A stretch of DNA of 25,822 nucleotides from DASXTS01 sp036505275 (GCA_036505275.1 DASXTS010000008.1:1-25822), one strand, 5' to 3'. Shown: positions 13,110-22,293, counted from the stretch's first letter. Notes: generated from the sequence alone by a model not told the origin. Program-made: numbers and translations.

Positions 13110-15116
13110 GTGACGGTAGTGCGGCGAGCCGAGGTGGCGGCGCGGGTGGTGTGGCCTGAGCGGGAGGCTGGCTCAACGCGAGGCACCGAGGAGGTGGTCA
13201 CGACGCACTCGAGGGCTCAACCGCGGCCAGCGACCGTGGGCACGGACGCTGGTGCGCTGGTCGCCTCCGCCGCCCGATTGCGGTGGCGTGCGCCGGAGCT
13301 GGCGCTGCTCATGGCCGATCAGGCGTCCGCCGCGGCGGCCCAAGCCGGTGCCGAGCCGGTACGGTTGCGCGCCGAGGTGCTGGCGGTGTTCGCCAGCAAC
13401 CAGCTCGGTCGGGGTGCCGAGGCCGGCGGCCGTGCCGTGCGCGCGTTGCGGGCCGCGCAGCTGGCCGGGGAGGAGACCACCGAGCGGCTGATCAGGGTCG
13501 AGCTGGCGGCCGGCGCCGCGGACGCCGCGGCACCGGCCGCCGGGCTGGCGGTGCTGCTGCCGGTGTTCGACCGGCTGAGCCTGGCCGCGCCGGCCACAGG
13601 TGCGGTGCAGGCGGCGCTGGCCGCGCGGGCCGCCCCGACAGCGCGGGCCGCGGCCATGGTGACCGCGGCCGACTGCCTGGCCCGGCTGGGCGGCGGTCCC
13701 GAAGTGGCCGTACTGCTTGCCCAAGCCGACCGGCTGTACGACACCAGCCGCTCGGTCGAACCGGGGGCCGTGCTGTTACGCCGCGGAGTGGTGCACGCCC
13801 GGCTGGCGGCCTACCACCGGCGCCGTGGCGATTATCGGAGCGCCGAGTCGACGGCACGGACCGGTCTCGCGCTGGTCGACCGGCTCGCCGGCGACGAGCG
13901 GGCGACCGGCCACGTCACCGGCGCGCTGACGCTCGAGCTCGTGTTCGCGCTGCTGGACAGCGCGCGGATGCCCGAAGCAGTGCTGGCCGCCCAGCCGGTG
14001 CTGAGACGTCCGGCGCGGCCGGCCGGTGCGCTGGCGGCGTGCTGGCTGCGGCTGGGCCTGACGAGCCGCGTGCACATGCCGGCTGGGCGGTACGCGCTGG
14101 CCCGCCGCCTGCTCGGCGAGGCGGCCGCGGACGCCGAACGCAACCGGCTCGACGCCGCGCTTGCCGAGTGCAGCCAGCTGCAGGCGCAGTTGCATGAGAC
14201 GTGCGCCGAGCTCGGCGAGGCGCTGCACAGCGTTCGCGCGGCGCACATTGCCGAACGGCGCTGGCGGGACACCGCCGCCGAGCTGCGCACCACGCTCGCC
14301 GCCGAGTTCGGCCCGCCGGCCCCGGTCGCCGAGCTGCGGTCCGCTCTGACCGACATGCTTGCGGTCATGCGGTCGACCGAGGCGTCCGCCCCGCTCGGCC
14401 GCGGTGGCCCAGCCCACCCCTCTCGATTCCGGCAGGCCGCGCCCGCGCCACCCCGTGCCCAGGCCGCGGAGGCTGCCGCCGCCGGCCACGAGCCGGTCGC
14501 AGCCGAGCCGGTCGCAGCCGAGCCGGTCGCAGCCGAGCTGGTCGCGGCTGCGGCGCGATCCGAGGTCACCTCGGCGGCGATGGAGGCCGGCGAGGGCGGT
14601 AGTTCGGCTTCGGACGCGAGTCAGCAACCGGAAACCGGGCCGCCGGCTCGGCCGGAGGCCCTTGCGACCGCGGACGTATCGGCGGTGGCGCCGCCGGTAC
14701 CGCCCGTTGAGTGGCCGCCGCCGAGCGAACCTCACTCGGAGCCGGCGACCGGCCAGGAACGGCCGCCGTCACCGGAACCCGCGCCGGCCGTGGCGAGTGG
14801 GCCGCCCGCCGAGGCGGCGGTGGCCGAGGCGGCAGTCGACACCGATAGCGTCGGACGGCCAGCGATGAACGGGTTCGACCGTGGCTCCGGCCGCCACCGC
14901 TCAGACGTGGCCATGGCCGACCTGCTGGCCGAGGCGTTGCTGGCGTACCAGAACGGTCAGCGGTCGCGGTTGGCTGGCGAGGCCACGACGGCGCCGGCGG
15001 CACCCAGGCCGCAACCGGCCGAGCCTCCGACAGAGCCATCGAAATCCCACGTCAGGCTGGTCGACCTTCCGCCAGAGCTGGTGTGGCGCGAGCCTGGGTG
15101 GGAGCGGCGGCGCTGA
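13110..15116 (+). CDS. Large alanine-rich helical (TPR-like) protein with low-complexity tail
   Basis: A protein of up to 668 aa. GTG at 13110 lies 2 nt after the ettA stop. GTG at 13194 (640 aa), directly preceded by GAGGAG, is an alternative. Residues about 45-420 form a helical-repeat region of Ala/Leu/Arg-rich helix pairs resembling TPR proteins, for example ARLAAYHRRRGDYRSAESTARTG. Residues about 430-590 are Pro/Ala/Glu-rich and probably disordered, with three exact EPVAA repeats. The last 70 residues contain a conserved-looking helix VAMADLLAEALLAYQNGQ and a Trp-containing end. No enzymatic motif is seen. It is placed between ettA and gdh, and I do not recall an equivalent in mycobacteria. 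It may be a scaffold or regulator. Confidence 0.8.
   Translation: MTVVRRAEVAARVVWPEREAGSTRGTEEVVTTHSRAQPRPATVGTDAGALVASAARLRWRAPELALLMADQASAAAAQAGAEPVRLRAEVLAVFASNQLGRGAEAGGRAVRALRAAQLAGEETTERLIRVELAAGAADAAAPAAGLAVLLPVFDRLSLAAPATGAVQAALAARAAPTARAAAMVTAADCLARLGGGPEVAVLLAQADRLYDTSRSVEPGAVLLRRGVVHARLAAYHRRRGDYRSAESTARTGLALVDRLAGDERATGHVTGALTLELVFALLDSARMPEAVLAAQPVLRRPARPAGALAACWLRLGLTSRVHMPAGRYALARRLLGEAAADAERNRLDAALAECSQLQAQLHETCAELGEALHSVRAAHIAERRWRDTAAELRTTLAAEFGPPAPVAELRSALTDMLAVMRSTEASAPLGRGGPAHPSRFRQAAPAPPRAQAAEAAAAGHEPVAAEPVAAEPVAAELVAAAARSEVTSAAMEAGEGGSSASDASQQPETGPPARPEALATADVSAVAPPVPPVEWPPPSEPHSEPATGQERPPSPEPAPAVASGPPAEAAVAEAAVDTDSVGRPAMNGFDRGSGRHRSDVAMADLLAEALLAYQNGQRSRLAGEATTAPAAPRPQPAEPPTEPSKSHVRLVDLPPELVWREPGWERRR
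14490..14549 (+). repeat. 15-bp tandem repeat encoding EPVAA
   Basis: GAGCCGGTCGCAGCC occurs three times exactly (14490-14534), followed by a fourth copy with three changes (14535-14549). The period keeps the reading frame and extends the low-complexity tail of the 668-aa protein. Confidence 0.95.
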
Positions 15117-15200
15117 ACCAGGCAAGCCGCGGCACCAGCAGCTGTCGACGAACAACGCCTAGGGTTAACGAACGGTCCGGTACGACGGTGTGCCGGCCGT

Positions 15201-15217
15201 CTGCGGGTGTCCCGCAG
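15201..15217 (+). promoter_or_regulatory. Hairpin directly ahead of the gdh ribosome binding site
   Basis: CTGCGGG (15201-15207), loop TGT, CCCGCAG (15211-15217): a perfect 7-bp stem ending 4 nt before the AGGGAG site at 15222-15227. It could limit access to the ribosome binding site, stabilise the mRNA 5' end, or act as a weak terminator for the upstream gene. Confidence 0.5.
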
Positions 15218-15234
15218 GGACAGGGAGCCGTGAG

Positions 15235-18200
15235 ATGACCGCGACGCGCGACATCACAACGTCCAGCGCAATCCAGCGCCGCGATGAGCGCCGGCCGGAC
15301 CCGAGCGACAACGGTGGCTCGCCCGAACAGGTTCGCCAAGACCTGCTGCGCCGCGCCTCCGAAAAGGCGCCCGACCTGGCCGAGCTGATCCCGCTGTACT
15401 TCCGGCACGTGCCAGCCGAGGACCTGATCAACAACGAGCTGTCGGACCTGGTCGGCATCGTCAGGGCCCACCGAGAGCTGGCGGCCACCCGAGTACCGGG
15501 CCGGCCGGCGATCAGGGTGCTCAACCCGGGCCTGGCCGAGGACGGCTGGGCGTGCCCGACGACGGTGGTGCAGATCGTCACCGACGACATGCCGTATCTG
15601 GTCGACTCGGTGGTGGCCGGGCTGACCCGCTCCGAGGTCACGGTCTACCGGGTCGTGCACCCGATCGTCATCGTCCGGCGGTCGGTCACCGGCGACCTGC
15701 TGGAGGTGCTGGCCGGCGCCGACCCCGGCGAACCGCCGGCGGACGGGCTGGCCGAGTCGTGGATGTACCTGGAGGTCAGCCGGATCACCGAGCAGGACAC
15801 CGCGCGCGAGGTGGAGCACCGCCTGCAGGCCGTGCTCAACGACGTCCGCGAGGTCGTCGAGGACTCCGAGAAGATGGCCGCCACGGCCAGGCAGATCGCC
15901 GACGAGTTGCAGGCCAACCCGCCGTCCAGCCTGCCCAAGGAGGAGGTCGACGACGGGGCCGAATTTCTCCGCTGGCTGGCGAATGGCCAGTTCACGTTCC
16001 TCGGCTACCGCAACTACGAGCTGGTCCGATCCTCCGACGCGACCGACGGCGAGCCCGCGCTGCGCGCGGTCCTGGCATCCGGCCTCGGGGTGCTGCGCAG
16101 GGACAGTCTGGCGGCACGCAACTTCACCGCCGGGCCCGGCGGCACCGGTCCCGGTGCGGTGGAGCAGGCGCTGTCCAAGGAGCTGCTGGTGCTCACCCAG
16201 GCCAGCGCCCAGTCGACCGTGGTGCGGCCGATCCATCCGTACTACGTCGGCGTGAAGACCTTCGACGCCGCCGGCGAGGTGAGCGGTGAGCATCGCTTCC
16301 TCGGCATGCTGACCTCGGGCGCGCTGCACGAGAACGTGCTGGACATCCCGGTGATCAGGCGCAAGGTGCTGTCGATAATCCAGCGGGCCGGTTTCCCGCT
16401 GGAGTCGCATTCCGGTCAGCGGATGCTCGACGTGGTCCAGAACTACCCGCGGGGCGAGCTGTTCTCCACCGACGAGGACACCCTGTACAACACCGTCACC
16501 GGGGTGCTCGCGCTGACGGAGCGGCGCAAGCTGCGGCTGTTCCTGCGGCGCGACTCCTACCACCGTTTCTACTCGTGCCTGGTGTACCTGCCGCGGGAGC
16601 GCTGGACCACCGCTGCCCGGCTGCGCATGCAGGACGTGCTGGTCCGCGAGCTGCACGGTCAGAAGATCGAGTACAACGCCCGGGTCGGCGACGCGCTGCT
16701 GGCGCGGGTGCACTTCGTGGTGCACACCGACCCGGTGACCACAGCGGATGACGAGCCGGACGTCGCGGCCATCCAGGACATGCTCACCGAGGCGATGCGG
16801 ACCTGGGACGACCGGCTGGCGGACAGCGTGTACGCCGCGGACCCCGAGACGGTCGACCAGACCAACGCGCTCGTGGAGCGTTACCTCAATGGGCTGCCGG
16901 AGAGCTACAAGGAGAGCTACGACGGCGTCGAGGCGCTCGCCGACCTGCACCGCCTGGAAGGCCTGGCCACGTCCGGCGGGTTGGACATGGCCTTCTACAG
17001 TCCGGCCGACGCCGAGCCCGGCGAGCTGCGGTTCAAGCTGTACCTGACCGGCGAGGGCATGACCCTTTCCCAGCTGCTGCCGGTGCTGCAGGCCATGGGC
17101 GTCGAGGTGATCGACGAGCGTCCGTACCAGCTGACCAGGGCGGACGGCGAGCAGTTCTGGATCTATGACTTCGGGCTGCGGGCCGACCCGTCGGTGCTCG
17201 CGGTCCCCGGGGCGGACTGGGAGGGGGTCGGCCAGCGCTTCCAGGACGCGTTCGCCGCGGTCTGGCGATACGACGCCGAGGTCGACCACTTCAACGCACT
17301 CGTGCTGCGGGCCGGGCTGGTGTGGCGGGAGGCGGCGCTGCTGCGGGCCTACGCCAAGTACCTTCGGCAGGCCACGACCACCTACAGCCAGGACTACATC
17401 GAACACGTCCTCGGCGCGCACACCGACATCGCGGCCGCGCTGGTGAAGTTGTTCCTGACCAAGTTCGGCCCCGGTATCGATGACACCGACCGCGCCGCCC
17501 AGCTGGCGCAGCTCAGTAGCGAGATCACCAGCATGATCGACGCGGTGGCCGGACTGGATGCCGACCGGATCCTGCGCAGCTTCCTGACCTTGATCAACGC
17601 CACGCAACGGACAAGCTACTTCGTGCCCGGTGACCCGAGCCTCATCGCGTTCAAGCTTGACCCGCTGGCGATCCCGGAGCTGCCCCAGCCACGGCCCCGG
17701 TTCGAGATCTTCGTGTACTCGCCGCGGGTGGAGGGCGTGCACCTGCGGTTCGGGCCGGTGGCTCGCGGTGGGTTGCGCTGGTCGGACCGGCGGGAGGACT
17801 TCCGCACCGAGATCCTCGGCCTGGTGAAGGCGCAGGGTGTGAAGAACGCAGTGATCGTGCCGGTGGGCGCAAAGGGCGGGTTCGTGGTCAAGCGTCCGCC
17901 GGCTCCGACCGGCGACCCGGCGACCGATCGCGAGGCGCTGATGGCCGAGGGCATCGCGTGCTATCGCCGCTTCATCGGCGCGCTGCTCGACCTCACCGAC
18001 AACCTGGTGGGTGGCGCGGTGGTGCCGGCCAGGCACGTGGTCCGACACGACGGCGACGACCCCTACCTGGTGGTCGCGGCGGACAAGGGCACCGCCTCGT
18101 TCTCCGACATCGCCAACGAGGTGGCCACCTCGCGCGGGTTCTGGCTCGGCGACGCGTTCGCCTCCGGAGGTTCGGCCGGCTACGACCACAAGGCAATGGG

Positions 18201-20196
18201 CATCACCGCCCGCGGCGCCTGGGAGAGCGTGAAGCGGCACTTCCGGGAGCTGGGCATCGACACGCAGACCGAGGAGTTCAGCGTCGTCGGCATCGGGGAC
18301 ATGTCCGGCGACGTATTCGGCAATGGCATGCTGCTGTCCCGGCACATCCGGCTGATCGCGGCGTTCGACCACCGGCACGTGTTCATCGACCCCGACCCGG
18401 ACCCCGCGGTCGCTTACGCCGAACGGCAGCGACTGTTCGAACTGCCGCGTTCCTCCTGGGACGACTACGACCGCACCACGATCAGCGCGGGCGGCGGAGT
18501 GTGGCCGCGCACCGCCAAGTCCATCCCGATCAGCCCGCAGGCAGCGGAGGCGCTCGGGCTACCGGAAGGGGTCGACAAGCTGTCCCCGCCGGAGCTGCTG
18601 CGGGCCATCCTGCTGGCCCAGGTGGACCTGCTGTGGAACGGGGGCATCGGCACCTACGTCAAGGCCTCCACCGAGACGAACGCCGACGTCGGTGACAAGG
18701 CCAACGACGCGATCCGGGTCGACGGCCGTGACCTGCGGCTGAAGGTCGTCGGCGAGGGCGGCAACCTCGGCATGACCCAGCGCGGCCGCATCGAGTACGC
18801 CCGATCCGGCGGCAAGGTCAACACCGACGCCATCGACAACTCGGCCGGGGTGGATTGCTCGGACCACGAGGTCAACATCAAGATTCTGCTGGACCGCATG
18901 GTCGACGACGGCGTGCTCCCCGCCGAGCCGCGCAACCCGCTGTTGGCCGAGATGACCGACGAGGTGGCCAGCATGGTGCTGGCCGACAACTACGCGCAGA
19001 ACGAGGTGCTCGGCATCGGCCGGGCGCACGCCGCCCCCATGCTGTCGGTGCACGCGAGGCTCGTCGACCACCTGACCGCCACCCGCGGGCTCGACCGCAA
19101 GATGGAGGTGCTGCCGACCAGGGCCCAATTCGCCGCGCTCGAGCAGGCCGGGGACGGGCTGACCTCGCCAGAGCTGGCCACCCTGCTCGCGCACGTCAAG
19201 CTGGCGCTCAAGGACGAGGTGTTGCAGAGCGAACTGCCGGACACCGACACCTTCGTCGAGATCCTGCCGGACTACTTTCCGACGCCGTTGCGGCAGCGCT
19301 ACCACGACGAGATCCACGACCACCCATTGCACCGGGAGATCATCACCACGGTGCTCGTGAACCGGGTCCTCGACGGCGCCGGGGTGTCCTTCGCCTACCG
19401 GCTCCACGAGGAGCTCAACGCGACCGGTATCGATGCGGTGCGGGCGTTCGGGGTGTCGAGCGGCGTCTACGACCTGCCCGGCCTGTGGCGCGAGGTGCGC
19501 GCGCTGGACAACGTGCTGCCCACCGACGTGCAGGACGAGCTCATGTTGGAGTCGAGGCGGCTGCTGGACCGGGTGGCCCGCTGGTTCCTTGTCAACCGGC
19601 CGCAGCCGCTGCAGGTCGGCAAGGAGATCGAGCGGTTCGCCCCCGTGGTCGCCGAGCTCTCCCCCCGGATGCCCTCGTTACTGCGCGGCCGCGAGGCCGC
19701 CTCCACGGCCGCCATGGCCGAGCGGCTCGCCGAGCGGGGCGTGCCCGTCGGCCTGGCCACCAGGGTGGCGGCGCTGCTGTTCACCTTCGGGCTGCTGGAC
19801 GTCGCCGAGGTCGCCGAGCACGCGACCAAGGGTGGCCGGCCGTATCGGACGCCACAGGAGACCGCCGAGCTGTACTACGCGCTCTCCGAGCACCTGGAGA
19901 TGGACCGCATCCTCACCTCGGTCACCGCCCTCATGCGCGGCAACCGGTGGCACGCCCTGGCCAGGCTGGCCCTGCGGGACGACCTGTACAGCTCGCTGCG
20001 GGACATCACCCTCGACGTGCTCCGTTCCGCCGAGCCCGGCACCACCGCCGACGAGCGGATCGCGGCCTGGGAGAAGGCCAACGCCTCCCGGTTGGCCAGG
20101 GCACGGGCGTCGCTCGCGGACATCGCCGAGTCCGGCCAGCTCGACCTCGCGACCCTCTCGGTGGCCGGCCGCCAGATCCGCAGCATGGTGCGCTAG
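15235..20196 (+). CDS. gdh: Large NAD-specific glutamate dehydrogenase (180-kDa class)
   Basis: A 1653-aa enzyme that oxidises L-glutamate to 2-oxoglutarate and ammonia with NAD. An N-terminal ACT-like regulatory region (about 50-700) precedes the catalytic core (about 780-1260). The core has GGLRWSDRREDFRTE at about 845, KNAVIVPVGAKGGFVVK at about 873-889, FASGGSAGYDHKAMGIT near 975, GIGDMSGDVFGNGML near 1020 and GEGGNLGMTQRGR near 1173. A helical C-terminal domain completes it. The length matches the 180-kDa class of Streptomyces and mycobacteria. ATG at 15235 is supported by AGGGAG 7 nt upstream; an open extension to 15190 is not. In mycobacteria the homologue (Rv2476c) is controlled by the FHA protein GarA. 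A long antisense frame across it is a codon-bias artefact. Confidence 0.97.
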   Translation: MTATRDITTSSAIQRRDERRPDPSDNGGSPEQVRQDLLRRASEKAPDLAELIPLYFRHVPAEDLINNELSDLVGIVRAHRELAATRVPGRPAIRVLNPGLAEDGWACPTTVVQIVTDDMPYLVDSVVAGLTRSEVTVYRVVHPIVIVRRSVTGDLLEVLAGADPGEPPADGLAESWMYLEVSRITEQDTAREVEHRLQAVLNDVREVVEDSEKMAATARQIADELQANPPSSLPKEEVDDGAEFLRWLANGQFTFLGYRNYELVRSSDATDGEPALRAVLASGLGVLRRDSLAARNFTAGPGGTGPGAVEQALSKELLVLTQASAQSTVVRPIHPYYVGVKTFDAAGEVSGEHRFLGMLTSGALHENVLDIPVIRRKVLSIIQRAGFPLESHSGQRMLDVVQNYPRGELFSTDEDTLYNTVTGVLALTERRKLRLFLRRDSYHRFYSCLVYLPRERWTTAARLRMQDVLVRELHGQKIEYNARVGDALLARVHFVVHTDPVTTADDEPDVAAIQDMLTEAMRTWDDRLADSVYAADPETVDQTNALVERYLNGLPESYKESYDGVEALADLHRLEGLATSGGLDMAFYSPADAEPGELRFKLYLTGEGMTLSQLLPVLQAMGVEVIDERPYQLTRADGEQFWIYDFGLRADPSVLAVPGADWEGVGQRFQDAFAAVWRYDAEVDHFNALVLRAGLVWREAALLRAYAKYLRQATTTYSQDYIEHVLGAHTDIAAALVKLFLTKFGPGIDDTDRAAQLAQLSSEITSMIDAVAGLDADRILRSFLTLINATQRTSYFVPGDPSLIAFKLDPLAIPELPQPRPRFEIFVYSPRVEGVHLRFGPVARGGLRWSDRREDFRTEILGLVKAQGVKNAVIVPVGAKGGFVVKRPPAPTGDPATDREALMAEGIACYRRFIGALLDLTDNLVGGAVVPARHVVRHDGDDPYLVVAADKGTASFSDIANEVATSRGFWLGDAFASGGSAGYDHKAMGITARGAWESVKRHFRELGIDTQTEEFSVVGIGDMSGDVFGNGMLLSRHIRLIAAFDHRHVFIDPDPDPAVAYAERQRLFELPRSSWDDYDRTTISAGGGVWPRTAKSIPISPQAAEALGLPEGVDKLSPPELLRAILLAQVDLLWNGGIGTYVKASTETNADVGDKANDAIRVDGRDLRLKVVGEGGNLGMTQRGRIEYARSGGKVNTDAIDNSAGVDCSDHEVNIKILLDRMVDDGVLPAEPRNPLLAEMTDEVASMVLADNYAQNEVLGIGRAHAAPMLSVHARLVDHLTATRGLDRKMEVLPTRAQFAALEQAGDGLTSPELATLLAHVKLALKDEVLQSELPDTDTFVEILPDYFPTPLRQRYHDEIHDHPLHREIITTVLVNRVLDGAGVSFAYRLHEELNATGIDAVRAFGVSSGVYDLPGLWREVRALDNVLPTDVQDELMLESRRLLDRVARWFLVNRPQPLQVGKEIERFAPVVAELSPRMPSLLRGREAASTAAMAERLAERGVPVGLATRVAALLFTFGLLDVAEVAEHATKGGRPYRTPQETAELYYALSEHLEMDRILTSVTALMRGNRWHALARLALRDDLYSSLRDITLDVLRSAEPGTTADERIAAWEKANASRLARARASLADIAESGQLDLATLSVAGRQIRSMVR

Positions 20197-20212
20197 CGGG
20201 GCGGGCGGGGCG

Positions 20213-20470
20213 GTGACGCTGCTGGAAGAGGCGCGGACCGAGCTGCTGTTCAACGAGAAGCCGCGCCGCCGCATGGGCAATATGGGCAATATGGGCAATA
20301 TGGACGGTGGCATCGTGGTATCCAGGTTGACCGTGGAGTACCTGGCGCCGCTGGTGTGGGGCGGACCGGTGAGGGTGGAGGCCTGGGTCAGGAGCCGGCC
20401 GCGCCGGTTCGGCCCCGCCGAGCGGGACTTTCTCGCTCCGTGGACCGTCGATGGTGTGGCCAGTGCCTGA
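20213..20470 (+). pseudogene. 4HBT (hotdog) thioesterase remnant with two deletions
   Basis: An 85-codon frame that starts (GTG 20213) 16 nt after gdh. It resembles an actinobacterial acyl-CoA thioesterase (Rv2475c-like), but only in pieces. LLEEARTELLF matches the first long helix, and IVVSRLTVEYLAPLVWGGPVRVEAWVRS matches the central sheet. RPRRFGPAERDFLAPW then matches the normal C-terminal end. The D-x-D-x-x-G-H-V-N-N segment with the active site, expected before LLEEAR, is missing, and so are about 35 residues between VRS and RPRR. Three MGN repeats sit where the family has one. Its stop overlaps the next start by 20 nt. It is probably inactive. The family reading is from memory of typical sequences. 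Confidence 0.75.
20273..20299 (+). repeat. Three 9-bp tandem repeats (MGN)
   Basis: ATGGGCAAT three times in a row, followed by ATGGAC. The period keeps the frame and adds Met-Gly-Asn units to the thioesterase remnant, suggesting slippage in a gene no longer under constraint. Confidence 0.95.
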
Positions 20471-21101
20471 GCTTGCGGTGCCGGATGCCGGCGAGCGCGA
20501 CGACCTCGCCGCGTTCGTGGCCCGCGCGGTGCGGCTGGACCAGGCGGCCGCGGTGCGGCTGCGGTACCGCGCCGACGCGGGCCGGGTGGACGTGTGGGTG
20601 TCCACCCCCTTCGACACCCTGGTCACCCGCTCGGTGTCCGGCTCGCTCAGCCCGGCCGACATCACCGTGGCCGGCTCGGAGCTGCTCGCGGCGGTGGCCA
20701 TCGTCGGCGGCGAGCGGGTCGACCCCGGCACGCCGCGCGACCTGCTCTGGCGTTCGGCGCTGCCACCCTTGGGGGGCTGGCGTTTCGTCGACCAGGTGCC
20801 CGCGTCGCTGCTCGGCGAGCTGACCGACCGCGGCGCGGCGCTGGCCCGCGAGCACGTCGGCCCGCAGGGCACCCCCCCGGCCTCGCTGCTCGACCAGACC
20901 GTGCTCACCGTCAGGGGTGCCGGCCTGGACGTGAAGGTGCCGCTGCGCTGCCTGTTCGCGCTGTCCGGCATGGGCTTCGTCGGCGCGGACGCGGTCGACG
21001 AGCCGGTCAAGATCAGTGCGACGGACGCCTGGCTGCGGATGGACGCGAGGTACGGCGCGGTGGTCCGCCGCCGGCACGCCCTGCTGCCCCTGCTGGTGTA
21101 G
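20451..21101 (+). CDS. Conserved hypothetical protein, Rv2474c-like
   Basis: A 216-aa soluble protein, apparently complete. Features include LDQAAAVRLRYRADAGRVDVWVSTPFDTLVTRSV near the N-terminus, a central LPPLGGWRFVDQVPA and a C-terminal LRCLFALSGMGFVGAD that read as a mixed alpha/beta fold. No enzymatic motif is known to me. Its place after gdh and the thioesterase matches M. tuberculosis Rv2474c, a protein of unknown function. ATG at 20451 lies inside the end of the thioesterase remnant, and the binding site is weak, which suggests it relied on translational coupling. Its last 89 nt are overlapped on the other strand by the run-on end of pobA. Confidence 0.8.
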   Translation: MVWPVPELAVPDAGERDDLAAFVARAVRLDQAAAVRLRYRADAGRVDVWVSTPFDTLVTRSVSGSLSPADITVAGSELLAAVAIVGGERVDPGTPRDLLWRSALPPLGGWRFVDQVPASLLGELTDRGAALAREHVGPQGTPPASLLDQTVLTVRGAGLDVKVPLRCLFALSGMGFVGADAVDEPVKISATDAWLRMDARYGAVVRRRHALLPLLV

Positions 21102-22293
21102 GGGTCGCCATCGGCGGCAGTGGCAACCCCACGTAGTTCTCGGCGAACGAGGTGGCCGCCGCCGTGGAGCTGGTCAGGTAGCGCAGCTGGGAGAGCTGCA
21201 GCCGGGCGGTGAAGGGGTCCAGGTCGGCGGAGCGGTGCAGCATGGAGGTCATCCACCAGGAGAAGTGCTGCACCCGCCACACCCGCTCGAGGCAGGTGGC
21301 GGAGTAGGCGTCCAGTGCATCCGCGCGGCCCGATCCGTACCACTCCTCGATCGCCGAGGACAGCACGGCGACGTCGGCGACGGCCAGGTTGAGGCCCTTG
21401 GCGCCGGTCGCGGGCACGATGTGCGCCGCATCCCCGGCGAGGAAGAGCCGGCCGTGCTGCATCGGCTCGGCCACATAGCTCCGCAGCGGTGTCACGCCCT
21501 TGTCCATGATCGGCCCGTCGGCCAGCGTGAAGCCGGACAAGCGGGCCAGCCGGGTGCGCAGTTCCTGCCAGATCCGCTCGTCCGGCCAGGCTGCCAGGTC
21601 CTCGTCCGGCGGGACCTGCAGGTACAGCCGGGTGACCTTCGGCGACCGCATGCTGTGCAGCGCGAAACCGCGCTCGTGGTGGGCGTAGATCAGCTCGTCG
21701 GACGACGGCGGCGCCTGCGCGAGCACGCCGAGCCACGCGTACGGGTACTCCCGCCGGTACTCGGTGAACACACCGGGCGGGACAGCCGGCCGGCACACGC
21801 CGTGGAAGCCGTCGCAGCCGGCGACCAGGTCGCACCGGAGCTCGACCGCCGAGCCGCCCGAGCCGCCCTCGATGAAGTGGACCACGGGCTCGGCGGTGTC
21901 CAGCCCGGTAAGGCCCACCGCGGGCGCGGCGAACAGCAGCGGTCGCCCGGTCGCCAGCCGGGCCGCCACCAGGTCCTTGACCAGCTCGTGCTGCCCGTAG
22001 ATGGTCAGCTCCCGGCCGGTGAGCTCGGTCAGCGGCACCCGGTGGCCGACGCCGCCGAACAGCAGCTCCAGCCCACGGTGGATCATGCGTTCGCGCAGCA
22101 GCCGTCCGGCGAGGCCGACCTCGGTCAGCAGCGACACAGTGCCCTGCTCCAGCACGCCGGCCCGGATCCGGCGCTCGACGTGCGCACGGGTGTGCCGCTC
22201 GAGTACCACTGAGTCGATGCCGCGCAGGTGCAGCAGGTGCCCGAGCAGCAGCCCGGCCGGCCCCGCCCCCACGATGGCCACCTGGGTACGCAT
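21013..22293 (-). CDS. pobA: 4-hydroxybenzoate 3-monooxygenase (p-hydroxybenzoate hydroxylase)
   Basis: A 426-aa class A FAD monooxygenase converting 4-hydroxybenzoate to protocatechuate with NAD(P)H and O2. It has the FAD motif VAIVGAGPAGLLL at the N-terminus (GxGxxG 9-14), the middle DG motif LVAGCDGFHG, the late GD motif LFLAGDAAHIVPATGAKGLN, and Tyr-rich substrate-pocket sequence RSYVAEPMQ. The family normally ends at about AENYVGLPL, near residue 392. Here no stop follows, and 34 extra Pro/Arg-rich residues run antisense into the neighbouring gene. ATG at 22293 is preferred; two GTG codons precede it. It is the last gene of the glbO-aglA strand. No ring-cleavage genes or pobR are in the window. 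Confidence 0.92.
   Translation of the reverse strand: MRTQVAIVGAGPAGLLLGHLLHLRGIDSVVLERHTRAHVERRIRAGVLEQGTVSLLTEVGLAGRLLRERMIHRGLELLFGGVGHRVPLTELTGRELTIYGQHELVKDLVAARLATGRPLLFAAPAVGLTGLDTAEPVVHFIEGGSGGSAVELRCDLVAGCDGFHGVCRPAVPPGVFTEYRREYPYAWLGVLAQAPPSSDELIYAHHERGFALHSMRSPKVTRLYLQVPPDEDLAAWPDERIWQELRTRLARLSGFTLADGPIMDKGVTPLRSYVAEPMQHGRLFLAGDAAHIVPATGAKGLNLAVADVAVLSSAIEEWYGSGRADALDAYSATCLERVWRVQHFSWWMTSMLHRSADLDPFTARLQLSQLRYLTSSTAAATSFAENYVGLPLPPMATPTPAGAAGRAGGGPPRRTSRPSAARRPSH

Noticed and set aside
15052..18378. A 1108-codon open frame antisense to gdh, and a second one (18559-19407)
   Set aside because: High third-position GC keeps this antisense frame open. The translation is His/Gln/Val-rich without any domain, while the sense strand is a complete glutamate dehydrogenase.
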